Shown piece by piece: positions 1 to 7,967 of a stretch of 64,000 bases of DNA. Within the stretch, counting starts at the first letter, position 1. The number at the start of each line of letters is the position of its first letter. The position numbers and the translations under genes are program-made. Source of the stretch: Paenibacillus sp. SC116 (GTDB taxonomy: Bacteria; Bacillota; Bacilli; Paenibacillales; Paenibacillaceae); NCBI RefSeq assembly GCF_024733555.1, contig NZ_JANIOF010000001.1:2538777-2602776 (forward strand), written 5' to 3'. The notes beneath the pieces were generated by a model, which worked only from the letters and a program-made list of their open reading frames with translations, did no database searches and had not been told where the DNA came from.

Positions 1-154
1 TAACTTAATATGACCGTGTATGACGACTTTCGACATTAACTTCCTTGATTCTATCAAACTAAAGTTACGCAATCATTACAAGATTTTCAGATTTGGGTAA
101 ATGATAGCGAGGAAATTTTGGAAGTTTTATAGAGGGAAAGTAAACAGAAACACA

Positions 155-198
155 AATAGCCTTGCCCCTCCTGTACGCCAAGGAGGGACAAAGCTATT
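155..198 (-). terminator. Terminator of topB
   Basis: Long inverted repeat just past the topB stop codon. The arms around AGGAGGG/CCCCTCCT extend outwards to AATAGC/GCTATT. On the minus strand the stem is followed by a T-rich tail. Bases 1-154 show no gene or other recognisable feature. Confidence 0.8.
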
Positions 199-210
199 AC
201 ATCAATGAGA

Positions 211-2337
211 CTATTCGTCTTGCTTGGCTAATGCCGCCTTCAACAAGTCTCCTAAATTTGAACCAAGTGACTCTTGTTTCGTATATTGCTTCACAAGCTT
301 CCGCTCTTCATGCTTCTTCACTTTGCCACCGACACCGTCTAATTTCTCAATGACGTTGCACGGCAAACATTGAAAGAACTTGCCGCTCTTGCCTGTCTTC
401 ATTTCCATACGTTTGCGGCACTGTGGGCAACGACGGTTCGACAGCTGCTTATCTGCCGAGCGCTTGTAGCCGCACTCCTTGTTCGGGCAGACCAGCGTCT
501 TGCCTCGCTTGGACTTGCGCTCCAGCATCCGAGTATTGCAATCAGGACAGTGACTGTGAGACACATTATGCGGCTTATACTCCGCTTGGCTTGCTTTAAC
601 GCCTTGTACAAGCTGCTTCGCCATCTCGCGTATTTGCTGCATAAAGTCGCCTGAGCGACGCTCACCGCGGGCGATGCGCTCCAATTCGCGCTCCCATTTC
701 GCTGTCAATTCTGGCGTTCTCAACTCTGATGATACGAGCTCAATGAGCTGCTTCCCCTTGCCTGTAGGTTTCAGGTGAGCACCCTCACGCTCAATCGTAT
801 CACTCGATACGAGCTTCTCAATAATATCTGCACGAGTCGCAGGGGTACCGAGTCCGTGCTTCTCCATCTGCGTCAAAATAGAAGCTTCCGTATGACGAGC
901 AGGCGGACGCGTCCGATCCCGCTGCACATAGAGGCGCTTCACATTTACGGTGTCATTCACGTTAAGACGAGGAATCCGCTCTGTCTCGCGCGCATCTGCG
1001 GAACGGCCTTCTTCCTCTTCGTCGTTCCAATCATTATCGTACGCTTGGCGCCAGCCTTGCTCTACAACTGTACGCCCTTTCGCTGCGAACGTCTCATCGC
1101 CGATACGAAGAGTCAACGCGACTTGCTCCCATTCGGTTGGCGGTAAGAACAACGCCAAGAAGCGGCGTGCAATAAGATCATACAGCTTGCGCTCCTCTGG
1201 AGAGAACTGTGCCAAACGCAGCGGTTCATCTGTGGGAATAATCGCATGGTGATCCGTTACTTTGGAATCGTCTACAATACGCTTCGTAATTGGCAGCGTG
1301 CGCTTCGCCAATGTTCTTGCCAAGGCAGCATAAGGACCTGCTGCCATCGCTTCCAGCCGTTCCTTGAGCGTACCCGTCATATCCGAAGAAAGATGACGGC
1401 TGTCCGTACGCGGATACGTAACCGCCTTGTGCTGCTCATAAAGACGCTGCAGCACGTTCGACGTCTGCTTCGCTGAGAAGCCGAAACGACGGTTCGCATC
1501 GCGCTGAAGCTCTGTCAAATCATAAGCGAGCGGATGCGGCTCCTGGCGCTTCGACTTCTTCAAGTCAGTGATGACAGCGCGCTCATTCGCAAGCTTCTCC
1601 ATACGCTTCTTCGCCGCATCCAGATCAAATTCGCGCGCATCGCCATTTGCTCCGCGCCATATCGCTTCATAGCCGCCCATATCGGCGATGAGCTGATCGA
1701 ATTCCTGCGAACGGAAGGCAGCAATGTCCTTCTCGCGCTGCATTACAATACCCAATGTCGGCGTCTGCACGCGGCCAGCAGACATTGGCGTCTCGAACTT
1801 ACAAGTCAAGGCTCTCGTCACATTTAAACCAACAAGCCAATCTGCTTCTGCGCGACAACGAGCGGATTCATAAAGACGATCAAAGTCTGTGCCTGGACGC
1901 AACCTCTTGAAGCCTTCCTTAATTGCCTTATCCGTCTGCGAAGAAATCCATAAACGACGAAACGGCTTGCGCCAGTTCACTTTTTGCATAATCCAGCGTG
2001 CCAGCAATTCGCCTTCACGAGCTGCATCCGTCGCGACAATTAATTCTTTCACATCTGCACGCTTCATCAGCTGCTGTACGATCTTGAATTGATGCGACGA
2101 CTCGCGCAATACCGTCAATTGCATCTTATCTGGCATCATCGGCAAATCTTCAAGATTCCACTGCTGATACTTCTTGTCATAGAACTCCGGTTCAGCTAAT
2201 CCAACCAGATGTCCTAATGCCCAAGTGACGATATATTCCGAACCTTCTATATAGTGCTTATGATTGTCACGGCAGCCCAGCACGCGCGCGATCTCGCGCC
2301 CTACTGAGGGCTTTTCCGCCAATACGAGAATTTTCAT
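211..2337 (-). CDS. topB: DNA topoisomerase III
   Basis: Type IA topoisomerase of 708 residues that relaxes and decatenates DNA by passing strands through a transient 5'-phosphotyrosyl break. The start chosen is the ATG giving MKILVLAEKPSV, preceded by an AAGGAAAGG site; an upstream in-frame ATG at 2412 would add 25 unlikely residues. The N-terminal 135 residues are the TOPRIM domain (EKPSVGREIARVLG, DAAREGELLARW). The catalytic Tyr lies in TYPRTDSRHL near residue 306. Two Cys-pair zinc-ribbon modules follow at about 595-670 (CPDCN, CPNKEC, CPQC, CLPC), and the tail is basic. Length is close to Bacillus TopB (about 727). It is monocistronic with its own terminator. Identification is secure; the role in decatenation and recombination is known from the family. 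Confidence 0.97.
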   Translation of the reverse strand: MKILVLAEKPSVGREIARVLGCRDNHKHYIEGSEYIVTWALGHLVGLAEPEFYDKKYQQWNLEDLPMMPDKMQLTVLRESSHQFKIVQQLMKRADVKELIVATDAAREGELLARWIMQKVNWRKPFRRLWISSQTDKAIKEGFKRLRPGTDFDRLYESARCRAEADWLVGLNVTRALTCKFETPMSAGRVQTPTLGIVMQREKDIAAFRSQEFDQLIADMGGYEAIWRGANGDAREFDLDAAKKRMEKLANERAVITDLKKSKRQEPHPLAYDLTELQRDANRRFGFSAKQTSNVLQRLYEQHKAVTYPRTDSRHLSSDMTGTLKERLEAMAAGPYAALARTLAKRTLPITKRIVDDSKVTDHHAIIPTDEPLRLAQFSPEERKLYDLIARRFLALFLPPTEWEQVALTLRIGDETFAAKGRTVVEQGWRQAYDNDWNDEEEEGRSADARETERIPRLNVNDTVNVKRLYVQRDRTRPPARHTEASILTQMEKHGLGTPATRADIIEKLVSSDTIEREGAHLKPTGKGKQLIELVSSELRTPELTAKWERELERIARGERRSGDFMQQIREMAKQLVQGVKASQAEYKPHNVSHSHCPDCNTRMLERKSKRGKTLVCPNKECGYKRSADKQLSNRRCPQCRKRMEMKTGKSGKFFQCLPCNVIEKLDGVGGKVKKHEERKLVKQYTKQESLGSNLGDLLKAALAKQDE

Positions 2338-2504
2338 TATGTTTTCCTTTCCTTGCACGATATACGGAGTCAAAAACGATATCGATTCCGTGTTGCAACA
2401 ACGATAATTCATCTATTATAGCATGTCTAACTATAAGACGCCTTGCGGCACCTAAGCATAGAGAAGCGATAGACGAAGCATAGCTGTTGCTCTTTTATCG
2501 TTTT

Positions 2505-3293
2505 TTATATCGCTGTAACCGTACCACCATCTGCAAGCAAAGATTGTCCTGTCATATAGCTATTTGCAGGAGAAGCAAGGAAAGCGATAAGACGTCCCAT
2601 TTCCTCAGGGGCACCGTATCGTCCTATCGGAATACGTGCAGCCTCTGCTGCTTGAATCTCTTCAATGGAGACTTGTCTCTGCTTAGCTGCCAGCTCATCC
2701 AGTTGTTCAACTCGATCTGTTGCAAATCTACCCGGTCCAACTGTATTAATAAGAATACCCTCTTGTGCTAATTGCGGAGCCAAGGTCTTCGCAAGACCTA
2801 CAACACCAACGCGGAAGGTAGAAGATAGCATCAACGTCTCGATTGGCTGCTTAATGGAGGAAGAAGTAATATTGACGATTCGACCAAAGCCTCCTTTTCG
2901 CATATAAGGAAGAACTTCACGAATGGCGCGAACGTAGCTAAGCAGCGTCAGCTCAAAGCCTTCTTGCCACATCTCGTCACTAAGCTGATCGAACTTGCCC
3001 GGCTTCGGCCCACCACAGTTATTTACTAAAATATCAACCGTTCCATAACGCTCCACGGTCATTTCCACAATCCGCTTAATCGACTCGGCACTTGTAATAT
3101 CCGCCTCCACCGTCAGCGCTTCGATTCCTGTCTTCGCCTTCAAGCGGACAGCAGCCTCAGCTAAGCTGACATCATTGCGTCCTACCAATGTAACCTGTGC
3201 TCCTTCAGCAGCCAATGCCTCAGCCGCCGCATAACCTAGACCCTTTGATGAAGCTAATACGATTGCTACTTTTCCTTTCAACTGCAATTCCAT
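2505..3293 (-). CDS. SDR-family protein without the catalytic Tyr/Lys
   Basis: Short-chain dehydrogenase/reductase fold, 262 residues. The ATG at 3293 is preferred because GAGGAG lies 9-10 bases upstream; a GTG at 3302 is also open. The N-terminal cofactor motif has changed from the usual TGxxxGxG to ASSKGLGYA, and NNCGG corresponds to the NNAG motif. ITSSS carries the usual active-site serine. The canonical YxxxK segment reads SSTFRV before GVVGLAK, so Tyr becomes Ser and Lys becomes Arg. The C-terminal MTGQSLLADGG is typical of FabG-like SDRs. It is transcribed divergently from the glutathione peroxidase gene. It may be a non-catalytic or atypical SDR; substrate unknown. Confidence 0.85.
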   Translation of the reverse strand: MELQLKGKVAIVLASSKGLGYAAAEALAAEGAQVTLVGRNDVSLAEAAVRLKAKTGIEALTVEADITSAESIKRIVEMTVERYGTVDILVNNCGGPKPGKFDQLSDEMWQEGFELTLLSYVRAIREVLPYMRKGGFGRIVNITSSSIKQPIETLMLSSTFRVGVVGLAKTLAPQLAQEGILINTVGPGRFATDRVEQLDELAAKQRQVSIEEIQAAEAARIPIGRYGAPEEMGRLIAFLASPANSYMTGQSLLADGGTVTAI

Positions 3294-3318
3294 CGGTTCC
3301 ACTCCTCACGAAATATAT

Positions 3319-3339
3319 AAAATAATGATCCATTATTTT
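3319..3339. promoter_or_regulatory. AT-rich palindrome upstream of the SDR gene
   Basis: Perfect 9-bp inverted repeat, AAAATAATG and CATTATTTT with a 3-base centre, 26 bases upstream of the SDR start. Its position between divergent genes suits a repressor operator. It does not match a PerR or Fur consensus closely enough for me to name the regulator. Confidence 0.35.
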
Positions 3340-3527
3340 TGTAACCATCCATTCTCTTCACTCTTTCGACCCCCAAGATCATAATCCTGCTCCACCCCGT
3401 ATCGATGCGTCCATGTATCTCGTGAGCTGAATGCAGGGCAGCATTGAACTGCATCCTCTAATGCCTTACTATAGGAACATATCGCCTGGCCCACGGAATG
3501 TATGGAGCCGATAAGGAGGAAAAGAAA

Positions 3528-4004
3528 ATGTCAGCCTTATACGAAATCGAAGTGAAGAAGCCGTCTGGAGAAGCGATTTCGCTAGAAACATACCGCGATA
3601 AAGTACTGCTTATCGTGAATACAGCTAGCAAATGCGGATTTACCCCACAGTTCAAGGAACTTCAAGAGCTGTATGAGCAATATCAGGCACAGGGTTTTGA
3701 AATTCTAGGCTTTCCTTGCGATCAGTTCGCAAATCAAGAATTTAGCGATATCGAAGAGACTTTGCAGCATTGTCAACTGAACTATGGTGTAACGTTCCCC
3801 ATGTATGCGAAAGTAGATGTAAAGGGAGACAACGCCTCGCCACTGTTCCAATATGTTACTGGCGAGAAGAAGGGATTACTCGGTTCAGATGTGAAATGGA
3901 ACTTTACGAAGTTCCTTATCGACCGACAAGGCCGTGTCGTTAATCGCTACGCACCGCAGACAACCCCCTCCAAGCTAGCTGCGTCTATTGAGGGCTTGCT
4001 CTAA
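3528..4004 (+). CDS. Glutathione peroxidase / thiol peroxidase
   Basis: Cytosolic peroxidase of 158 residues in the GPx family, reducing H2O2 or organic peroxides, usually with thioredoxin as donor in Bacillota. The start is the ATG after AAGGAGG at 3512-3518. The Cys-type active site is ASKCGFTPQ. The partner residues of the tetrad are visible: Gln in FPCDQFANQEF, and Trp and Asn in KWNFTKFLID. The second Cys in FPCDQ and a third in TLQHCQL are consistent with a disulfide mechanism. There is no UGA, so it is not a selenoprotein. Length is typical (about 160). It stands alone, divergent from the SDR gene and convergent with marR, sharing a structured terminator. Confidence 0.95.
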   Translation: MSALYEIEVKKPSGEAISLETYRDKVLLIVNTASKCGFTPQFKELQELYEQYQAQGFEILGFPCDQFANQEFSDIEETLQHCQLNYGVTFPMYAKVDVKGDNASPLFQYVTGEKKGLLGSDVKWNFTKFLIDRQGRVVNRYAPQTTPSKLAASIEGLL

Positions 4005-4070
4005 TCGAGGAACTTTCTATATTTTTAACAACTTACGTATACAAACTGCCTATTTTCCATATTCAACATT

Positions 4071-4150
4071 AAAAACGCACCTATTATCGTTTTCATTGGT
4101 CCACTTACTAAGTGTGATTCTCCAATGTCTTCCGTAACAGGTGCATTTTT
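4071..4150. terminator. Branched palindrome between convergent genes
   Basis: An 80-bp imperfect palindrome. The outer arms are AAAAACGCACCT and AGGTGCATTTTT, the middle arms CATTGG/CCAATG, and the core hairpin is CACTTA-C-TAAGTG. Both strands leave the outer stem through a run of T. It lies between the converging gpx and marR genes, so it can act as a bidirectional terminator, but the nested stems are longer than a terminator needs. Confidence 0.6.
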
Positions 4151-4163
4151 ATTATTTAGATAT

Positions 4164-4640
4164 TTACTTAAAACCTTCACACGGCTGTGACAGATCTTTA
4201 TTTTCATTCAATTGAAATAAAAGATCGAGGAATTGCTTACGCTGCTCAAGGGAAAGATTCCCTAGTAATCTATCCGATATTTCATCTTGAAGGGCAAGAA
4301 CCTGGCTTAAATGAGTCTCTGCAAGCTTCGTGAGTTGTATCAGCGTTGCTCGACGGTCCATCGGATCAGGAATACGTACTAGAAGCTTATCTTTTTCCAA
4401 CGCATCTACAATATCTGTGACCGAACGAGCCTTGACTCCAATTTTAGCAGCGAGTTCATTCATACGAATACTACCTGATTGTGACACGGTAGATAGGAGC
4501 CGCAATCTCGGACCCGAGATTTGAAAAGGCACATCAAGTGTTGAAAGTTGGGCATCAAACTCCCGTTGAATGTGGTAAGTTGTGCGAATTAGAACATGAA
4601 TAATGTCTATCGATTCTGGAGTACTTGAATACGGAATCAT
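4164..4640 (-). CDS. MarR-family transcriptional regulator
   Basis: Winged-helix DNA-binding repressor of 158 residues. The start MIPYSSTPES follows AAGGAGG; an upstream in-frame ATG would add 11 residues and has no good site. The wHTH core runs from about residue 50 to 110 (MNELAAKIGVKARSVTDIVDALE, then the wing with DPMDRRATLIQLT). Flanking helices form the dimerisation domain. It is divergent from doxX and the MFS pump, so it probably represses that pair and itself, releasing DNA on binding a phenolic or drug ligand or on thiol oxidation. That role is inferred from arrangement and family habit. A C-terminal Cys (SQPCEGFK) is present but not diagnostic. Confidence 0.93.
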   Translation of the reverse strand: MIPYSSTPESIDIIHVLIRTTYHIQREFDAQLSTLDVPFQISGPRLRLLSTVSQSGSIRMNELAAKIGVKARSVTDIVDALEKDKLLVRIPDPMDRRATLIQLTKLAETHLSQVLALQDEISDRLLGNLSLEQRKQFLDLLFQLNENKDLSQPCEGFK

Positions 4641-4664
4641 GGTAAGACCTCCTTGACTTATTCC

Positions 4665-4679
4665 AATATACAATATATT
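4665..4679. promoter_or_regulatory. Candidate MarR operator / marR promoter
   Basis: AATATA-CAA-TATATT is a perfect 6-bp inverted repeat 25 bases upstream of the marR start, where it would overlap a -10 region. A second palindrome, ACCTC-TTAAT-GAGGT, lies at 4707-4721 in the same divergent spacer. Either could be the operator; the sequence alone does not decide. Confidence 0.35.
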
Positions 4680-4926
4680 CTCATCTAGCGTGCATTTTAA
4701 AGCGAGACCTCTTAATGAGGTTCCTCACTATTAAATATATGTTTTAGCGCCTTATTACAACTTACCCCCATTATGAGCTTTTCCCTGTAACAGCTCAAAT
4801 TAACATAGTAAGGAGGGAGACTTTCACAAAACGCTCAATACGAAGTATAACGAAACAAAATAGTAAAATCAATTTCATACACAGGGAACGAAATAAAGAG
4901 ACATTATTTCTAGGAGGTAAATTTTC

Positions 4927-5268
4927 ATGACCATTTTATCATACGTTCTTCAAGGACTATTAATTGTTATGTTTCTTTTTGCAGGAATGAGCAAAATAGT
5001 CGGTTCAGCTATGCAAGTACAAGCATTTGAACAGTTAAGATTGCCGCAATGGTTTCGAGTAGTAACTGGCTTAACGACTATGGTCGGAGTTATTGGTTTG
5101 ATTATAGGTTTCTGGAATAAAGAACTGATTACCCTTGCTGCGCTCTGGATTGCCTGCATCATGGTAGGTGCTGTTATTTCCCACATCCGTGTAAAGCATC
5201 CGTTTAAGCAAATGGTAGCAGCTGTCGTTCTTCTCGTCCTAGCACTGATACTTGCCTTTATTCAATAA
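4927..5268 (+). CDS. DoxX-family membrane protein
   Basis: Small integral membrane protein of 113 residues with four predicted transmembrane segments, about residues 2-22, 42-62, 66-86 and 91-111. It begins after a strong TAGGAGG site. GMSKIVG after the first helix and the overall size fit the DoxX/DoxX-like family. Characterised relatives take part in thiol or oxidative stress or quinone-linked processes, but the biochemical role is not settled. It lies between marR (divergent) and an MFS drug pump in the same direction, with its own terminator, and is a likely MarR target. Confidence 0.85.
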   Translation: MTILSYVLQGLLIVMFLFAGMSKIVGSAMQVQAFEQLRLPQWFRVVTGLTTMVGVIGLIIGFWNKELITLAALWIACIMVGAVISHIRVKHPFKQMVAAVVLLVLALILAFIQ

Positions 5269-5286
5269 AGCGATAGAGATGTTGAC

Positions 5287-5337
5287 AAATAGTGTGTGGC
5301 CTCAGTATTATTAATTAGAGAGGTTACACACTATTTT
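5287..5337 (+). terminator. Terminator after doxX
   Basis: Inverted repeat AAATAGTGTGT / ACACACTATTT with inner pairing CCTC/GAGG, followed by a T-rich tail. It separates doxX from the MFS gene, so the pump probably also has its own promoter between 5337 and 5430. Confidence 0.75.
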
Positions 5338-5448
5338 CATATTTATTATCTTTATATCGAAATAAAATGCAATTTAAAGTGGTACGGCTGTTGATTCAGC
5401 CCATTCAACATAAATTGGAGCATCAAGAAATGGAGGAAACATCACATC

Positions 5449-6837
5449 ATGATCAATTCGAACAAAGCCGCTAACGCCGATAAATTGCTTCGCGTACTTG
5501 TTGTTACGTTAATTTTTTCTGTGATGAACGGTACGATGTTCAACGTTGCCTTACCTGCCATCGGTCACGAATTCAGCCTTTTACCATCTCAGGTTAGTTG
5601 GATTATGACCAGTTATATGGTGCTTTATGCGGTAGGTTCCGTCGTATTCGGTAAACTTGCCGATAACTATCGCCTGAAAGATCTGTTGACGTACGGTCTC
5701 CTCGTCTTCGCCTTCGGATCAATCGTAGGGATGTTAGCTGCTGAATATTGGATGATTATTGTCGGCCGCATTCTGCAAGCAGCGGGAGCTTCTGTTCTTC
5801 CCGCTATAGCCATGATTATTCCGATTCGTTACTTCTCTCCAGAGAAGCGTGGACGAGCACTTGGCACATCTGCTATCGGACTTGCACTCGGTAGTGCACT
5901 AGGACCAGTCGTTTCAGGCTTAATTACTAGCGTCGGTAGCTGGCGAATGCTGTTCTTGTTCTCTTTGCTTCCTTTGCTTACTCTACCCTTCTTCCGTAAA
6001 TACTTGGACGATGCAAAGGGCGAAGCGAAGGCGATCGACTTCCTTGGCGGTGGTCTATTAGGTGGAACCGTTGCGCTCATTCTTCTCGCGATAACACAAA
6101 GTAACCTATGGATGCTTGTAGGCGGGGTTGTACTGCTCGTTCTGTTCATTATTAGAATCCGAACGGCTGCCAATCCATTTATACAGCCAGAACTGTTCAT
6201 CAATCAAAGTTACTCTGTCGGATTGCTGCTTACGTTTATGGCGACGGCGATGAGCTTCAGTATTACATTTATGACACCGCAATATTTGACTGCTTTAAAT
6301 GAGCTTTCTGCTAGCAGCATCGGATTCGTGCTGACTCCAGCCGCTCTTGCAGCAGCCCTGCTAGGACGGAAAGGCGGCAAGCTGGCAGACGAGCACGGCA
6401 ACTCAGCTCTTATCAAAACTGCATCATTATTGATGCTGCTATGCTTCATGCTTCTATCCACATTTGTTGGGATATCGCCTTATGCTATCGCAATCATTTT
6501 AATGCTTGGTAATGTAGGACAAACCTTTATGAGCATCGGGATGTCGAATACAATTTCCAGAACATTGACCAGAGAGCAGACTGGAGTCGGCATGGGCTTG
6601 TTCTCCATGTTGAACTTTATTTCTGGAGCAATCGCCATGAGCGTAATTGGCAAAATGCTTGATAGCGGCTCCACTTCACTTCGTCTTAATCCTTTTATGA
6701 TGAATGAAAGTGCGTATGTATACAGCAATATCTTCCTTGTATTGTTTATTGTTACGCTTATTGTATGGGGTCTTTATCGCATTCAATTTGGATCAAGCTC
6801 AACTGCTGCAAGCTCGATTACAGAGCAGACGAAGTAA
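5449..6837 (+). CDS. MFS drug/proton antiporter, DHA2-like
   Basis: Major facilitator transporter of 462 residues with about 14 hydrophobic segments, the size of Tet(L)/QacA-type pumps. It follows GGAGG. Motif A appears as GKLADNYRLKDLL between TM2 and TM3. The antiporter motif C appears as LGSALGPVVSGL in TM5. A second short motif-A-like loop (GRKGGKLADEHG) lies in the C-terminal half. It probably exports a toxic hydrophobic compound in exchange for protons; the substrate cannot be read from sequence. Next to marR and doxX, it is the likely effector of that stress module. Confidence 0.93.
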   Translation: MINSNKAANADKLLRVLVVTLIFSVMNGTMFNVALPAIGHEFSLLPSQVSWIMTSYMVLYAVGSVVFGKLADNYRLKDLLTYGLLVFAFGSIVGMLAAEYWMIIVGRILQAAGASVLPAIAMIIPIRYFSPEKRGRALGTSAIGLALGSALGPVVSGLITSVGSWRMLFLFSLLPLLTLPFFRKYLDDAKGEAKAIDFLGGGLLGGTVALILLAITQSNLWMLVGGVVLLVLFIIRIRTAANPFIQPELFINQSYSVGLLLTFMATAMSFSITFMTPQYLTALNELSASSIGFVLTPAALAAALLGRKGGKLADEHGNSALIKTASLLMLLCFMLLSTFVGISPYAIAIILMLGNVGQTFMSIGMSNTISRTLTREQTGVGMGLFSMLNFISGAIAMSVIGKMLDSGSTSLRLNPFMMNESAYVYSNIFLVLFIVTLIVWGLYRIQFGSSSTAASSITEQTK

Positions 6838-6887
6838 TCTGATTACTCGTTTATTCCCAATTCTCAGTTCCCAAGTTCCCCCTTCCT

Positions 6888-6921
6888 AAAAAGGCTCCTG
6901 AACGTTCAGGAGCCTTTTTTT
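6888..6921. terminator. Bidirectional terminator
   Basis: Perfect hairpin AGGCTCCTG-AACGTT-CAGGAGCCT with a T run on the plus strand and an A run before it, so it works on both strands. It serves the MFS gene and the converging isochorismatase gene. Confidence 0.95.
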
Positions 6922-6935
6922 ATTAACCTGACAAA

Positions 6936-7598
6936 TTAAACTCCACCCTTAGTTGTTGCTTCTTTTCCAAGCTCCAATGCTGTCCCAAAGCTTTCAATAA
7001 GCAATTGATAAGTCGGCATTAACTCTGCAAGCACTTTAGCAAACTCTGCTGCATCAGGACGGTTCCATGTTCCCATAAGTTCAGATATTACTGCCAGCGT
7101 ATCTATCGGTATCGCTCCTGCTTGTACGACACGAGCAAGCGTAATATCCGTAGCCATACAACTCCAGTTACCTGATGAGTCTACCACTGAATATACTTTG
7201 TATCCTTCAGCAAGTGCAGACAATGTTGGGAATGCCATACATACACTCGTAAGCGTACCTGCAATGACAAGTGTCTTTCTTCCCGTTGCTTCTACTGCTT
7301 TAACAAAGTTAGGATTATCCCACGCATTAATTTCCCCATTACGCGGTACATATACGATTTCGGGCAAAATTTCTTTGATCTCAGGGATCAACGGACCATT
7401 TGGACCTGTTGGTACAGAATCCGTTTGAAGAGAAGGAATATTCATTAACTTTGCCGTTTTAGCGAGGGCGACTACGTTGCGGCGCAATGTAGGCACATCT
7501 ATATCTTGCACCGTTTGGAACAAACCACTTTGATGATCGATGAACAATATTACTGTATCCTTTGGATCAATTGGCGTATAGCTTTTAGAGCTTGTCAT
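6936..7598 (-). CDS. Isochorismatase-like cysteine hydrolase (YcaC type)
   Basis: Cytosolic alpha/beta hydrolase of 220 residues in the isochorismatase superfamily. It starts after GGAGG. The catalytic Asp is in [10 protein letters not shown] (near residue 20) and the nucleophilic Cys in [10 protein letters not shown] (near 120). GEINAWDN and DSSGNW match the E. coli YcaC subgroup, whose substrate is unknown. The usual basic residue of the triad is probably Arg or Lys in YVPRNGEIN. No isochorismate or nicotinamide genes are nearby, so no pathway is assigned. It is convergent with the MFS gene and not obviously in an operon. Confidence 0.9.
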   Translation of the reverse strand: MTSSKSYTPIDPKDTVILFIDHQSGLFQTVQDIDVPTLRRNVVALAKTAKLMNIPSLQTDSVPTGPNGPLIPEIKEILPEIVYVPRNGEINAWDNPNFVKAVEATGRKTLVIAGTLTSVCMAFPTLSALAEGYKVYSVVDSSGNWSCMATDITLARVVQAGAIPIDTLAVISELMGTWNRPDAAEFAKVLAELMPTYQLLIESFGTALELGKEATTKGGV

Positions 7599-7967
7599 GA
7601 ATGTTTATGCCTCCTGATATTGAGTATGCTAACGATGGGGACCGAAATCTCCACGTTGTATTCTGTTCAATATTCACACAATCAAAACGAAATGGAGCGA
7701 TAAAAAAATTATCTATCCATTCTCACCCCATCCACATCTCCATCATTTTTAATATGACTTGTCGGTTCACAATGTAGAGTAAGTACATATTGAATAGGTG
7801 GCTCTCATCATCTCAAGCTGTAATTTAAAAAACGGAACATACTGGTGGATGGCATTGGACTGATGCGTTTGCCATAAAAATGTGTAAAAATAGGAACAGA
7901 CCTCTCTGACGTGTATGTATGTTATATTGCGTCTGATTATGTAATGAACTAAATGAGGATGAACGAT
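7599..7967. other. Divergent intergenic region
   Basis: About 370 bp between the divergent isochorismatase and GDPD genes. A TATATT hexamer near 7922 could be the -10 of the GDPD promoter, but I see no convincing -35, no riboswitch-like structure and no small ORF with a ribosome site. Confidence 0.4.

Noticed and set aside
162-353. 63-codon plus-strand frame at the left end
   Set aside because: It covers the topB terminator and the antisense of the topB C terminus; no ribosome site.
370-2092. Many open frames on the plus strand opposite topB
   Set aside because: They lack ribosome sites, have skewed composition and are shadows of the conserved topB frame.
3528-4004. Selenocysteine-containing glutathione peroxidase
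   Set aside because: The active-site codon is a Cys codon and there is no in-frame UGA.
4025-4207. 60-codon minus-strand frame across the palindrome
   Set aside because: It overlaps the marR end and the terminator palindrome; no ribosome site.
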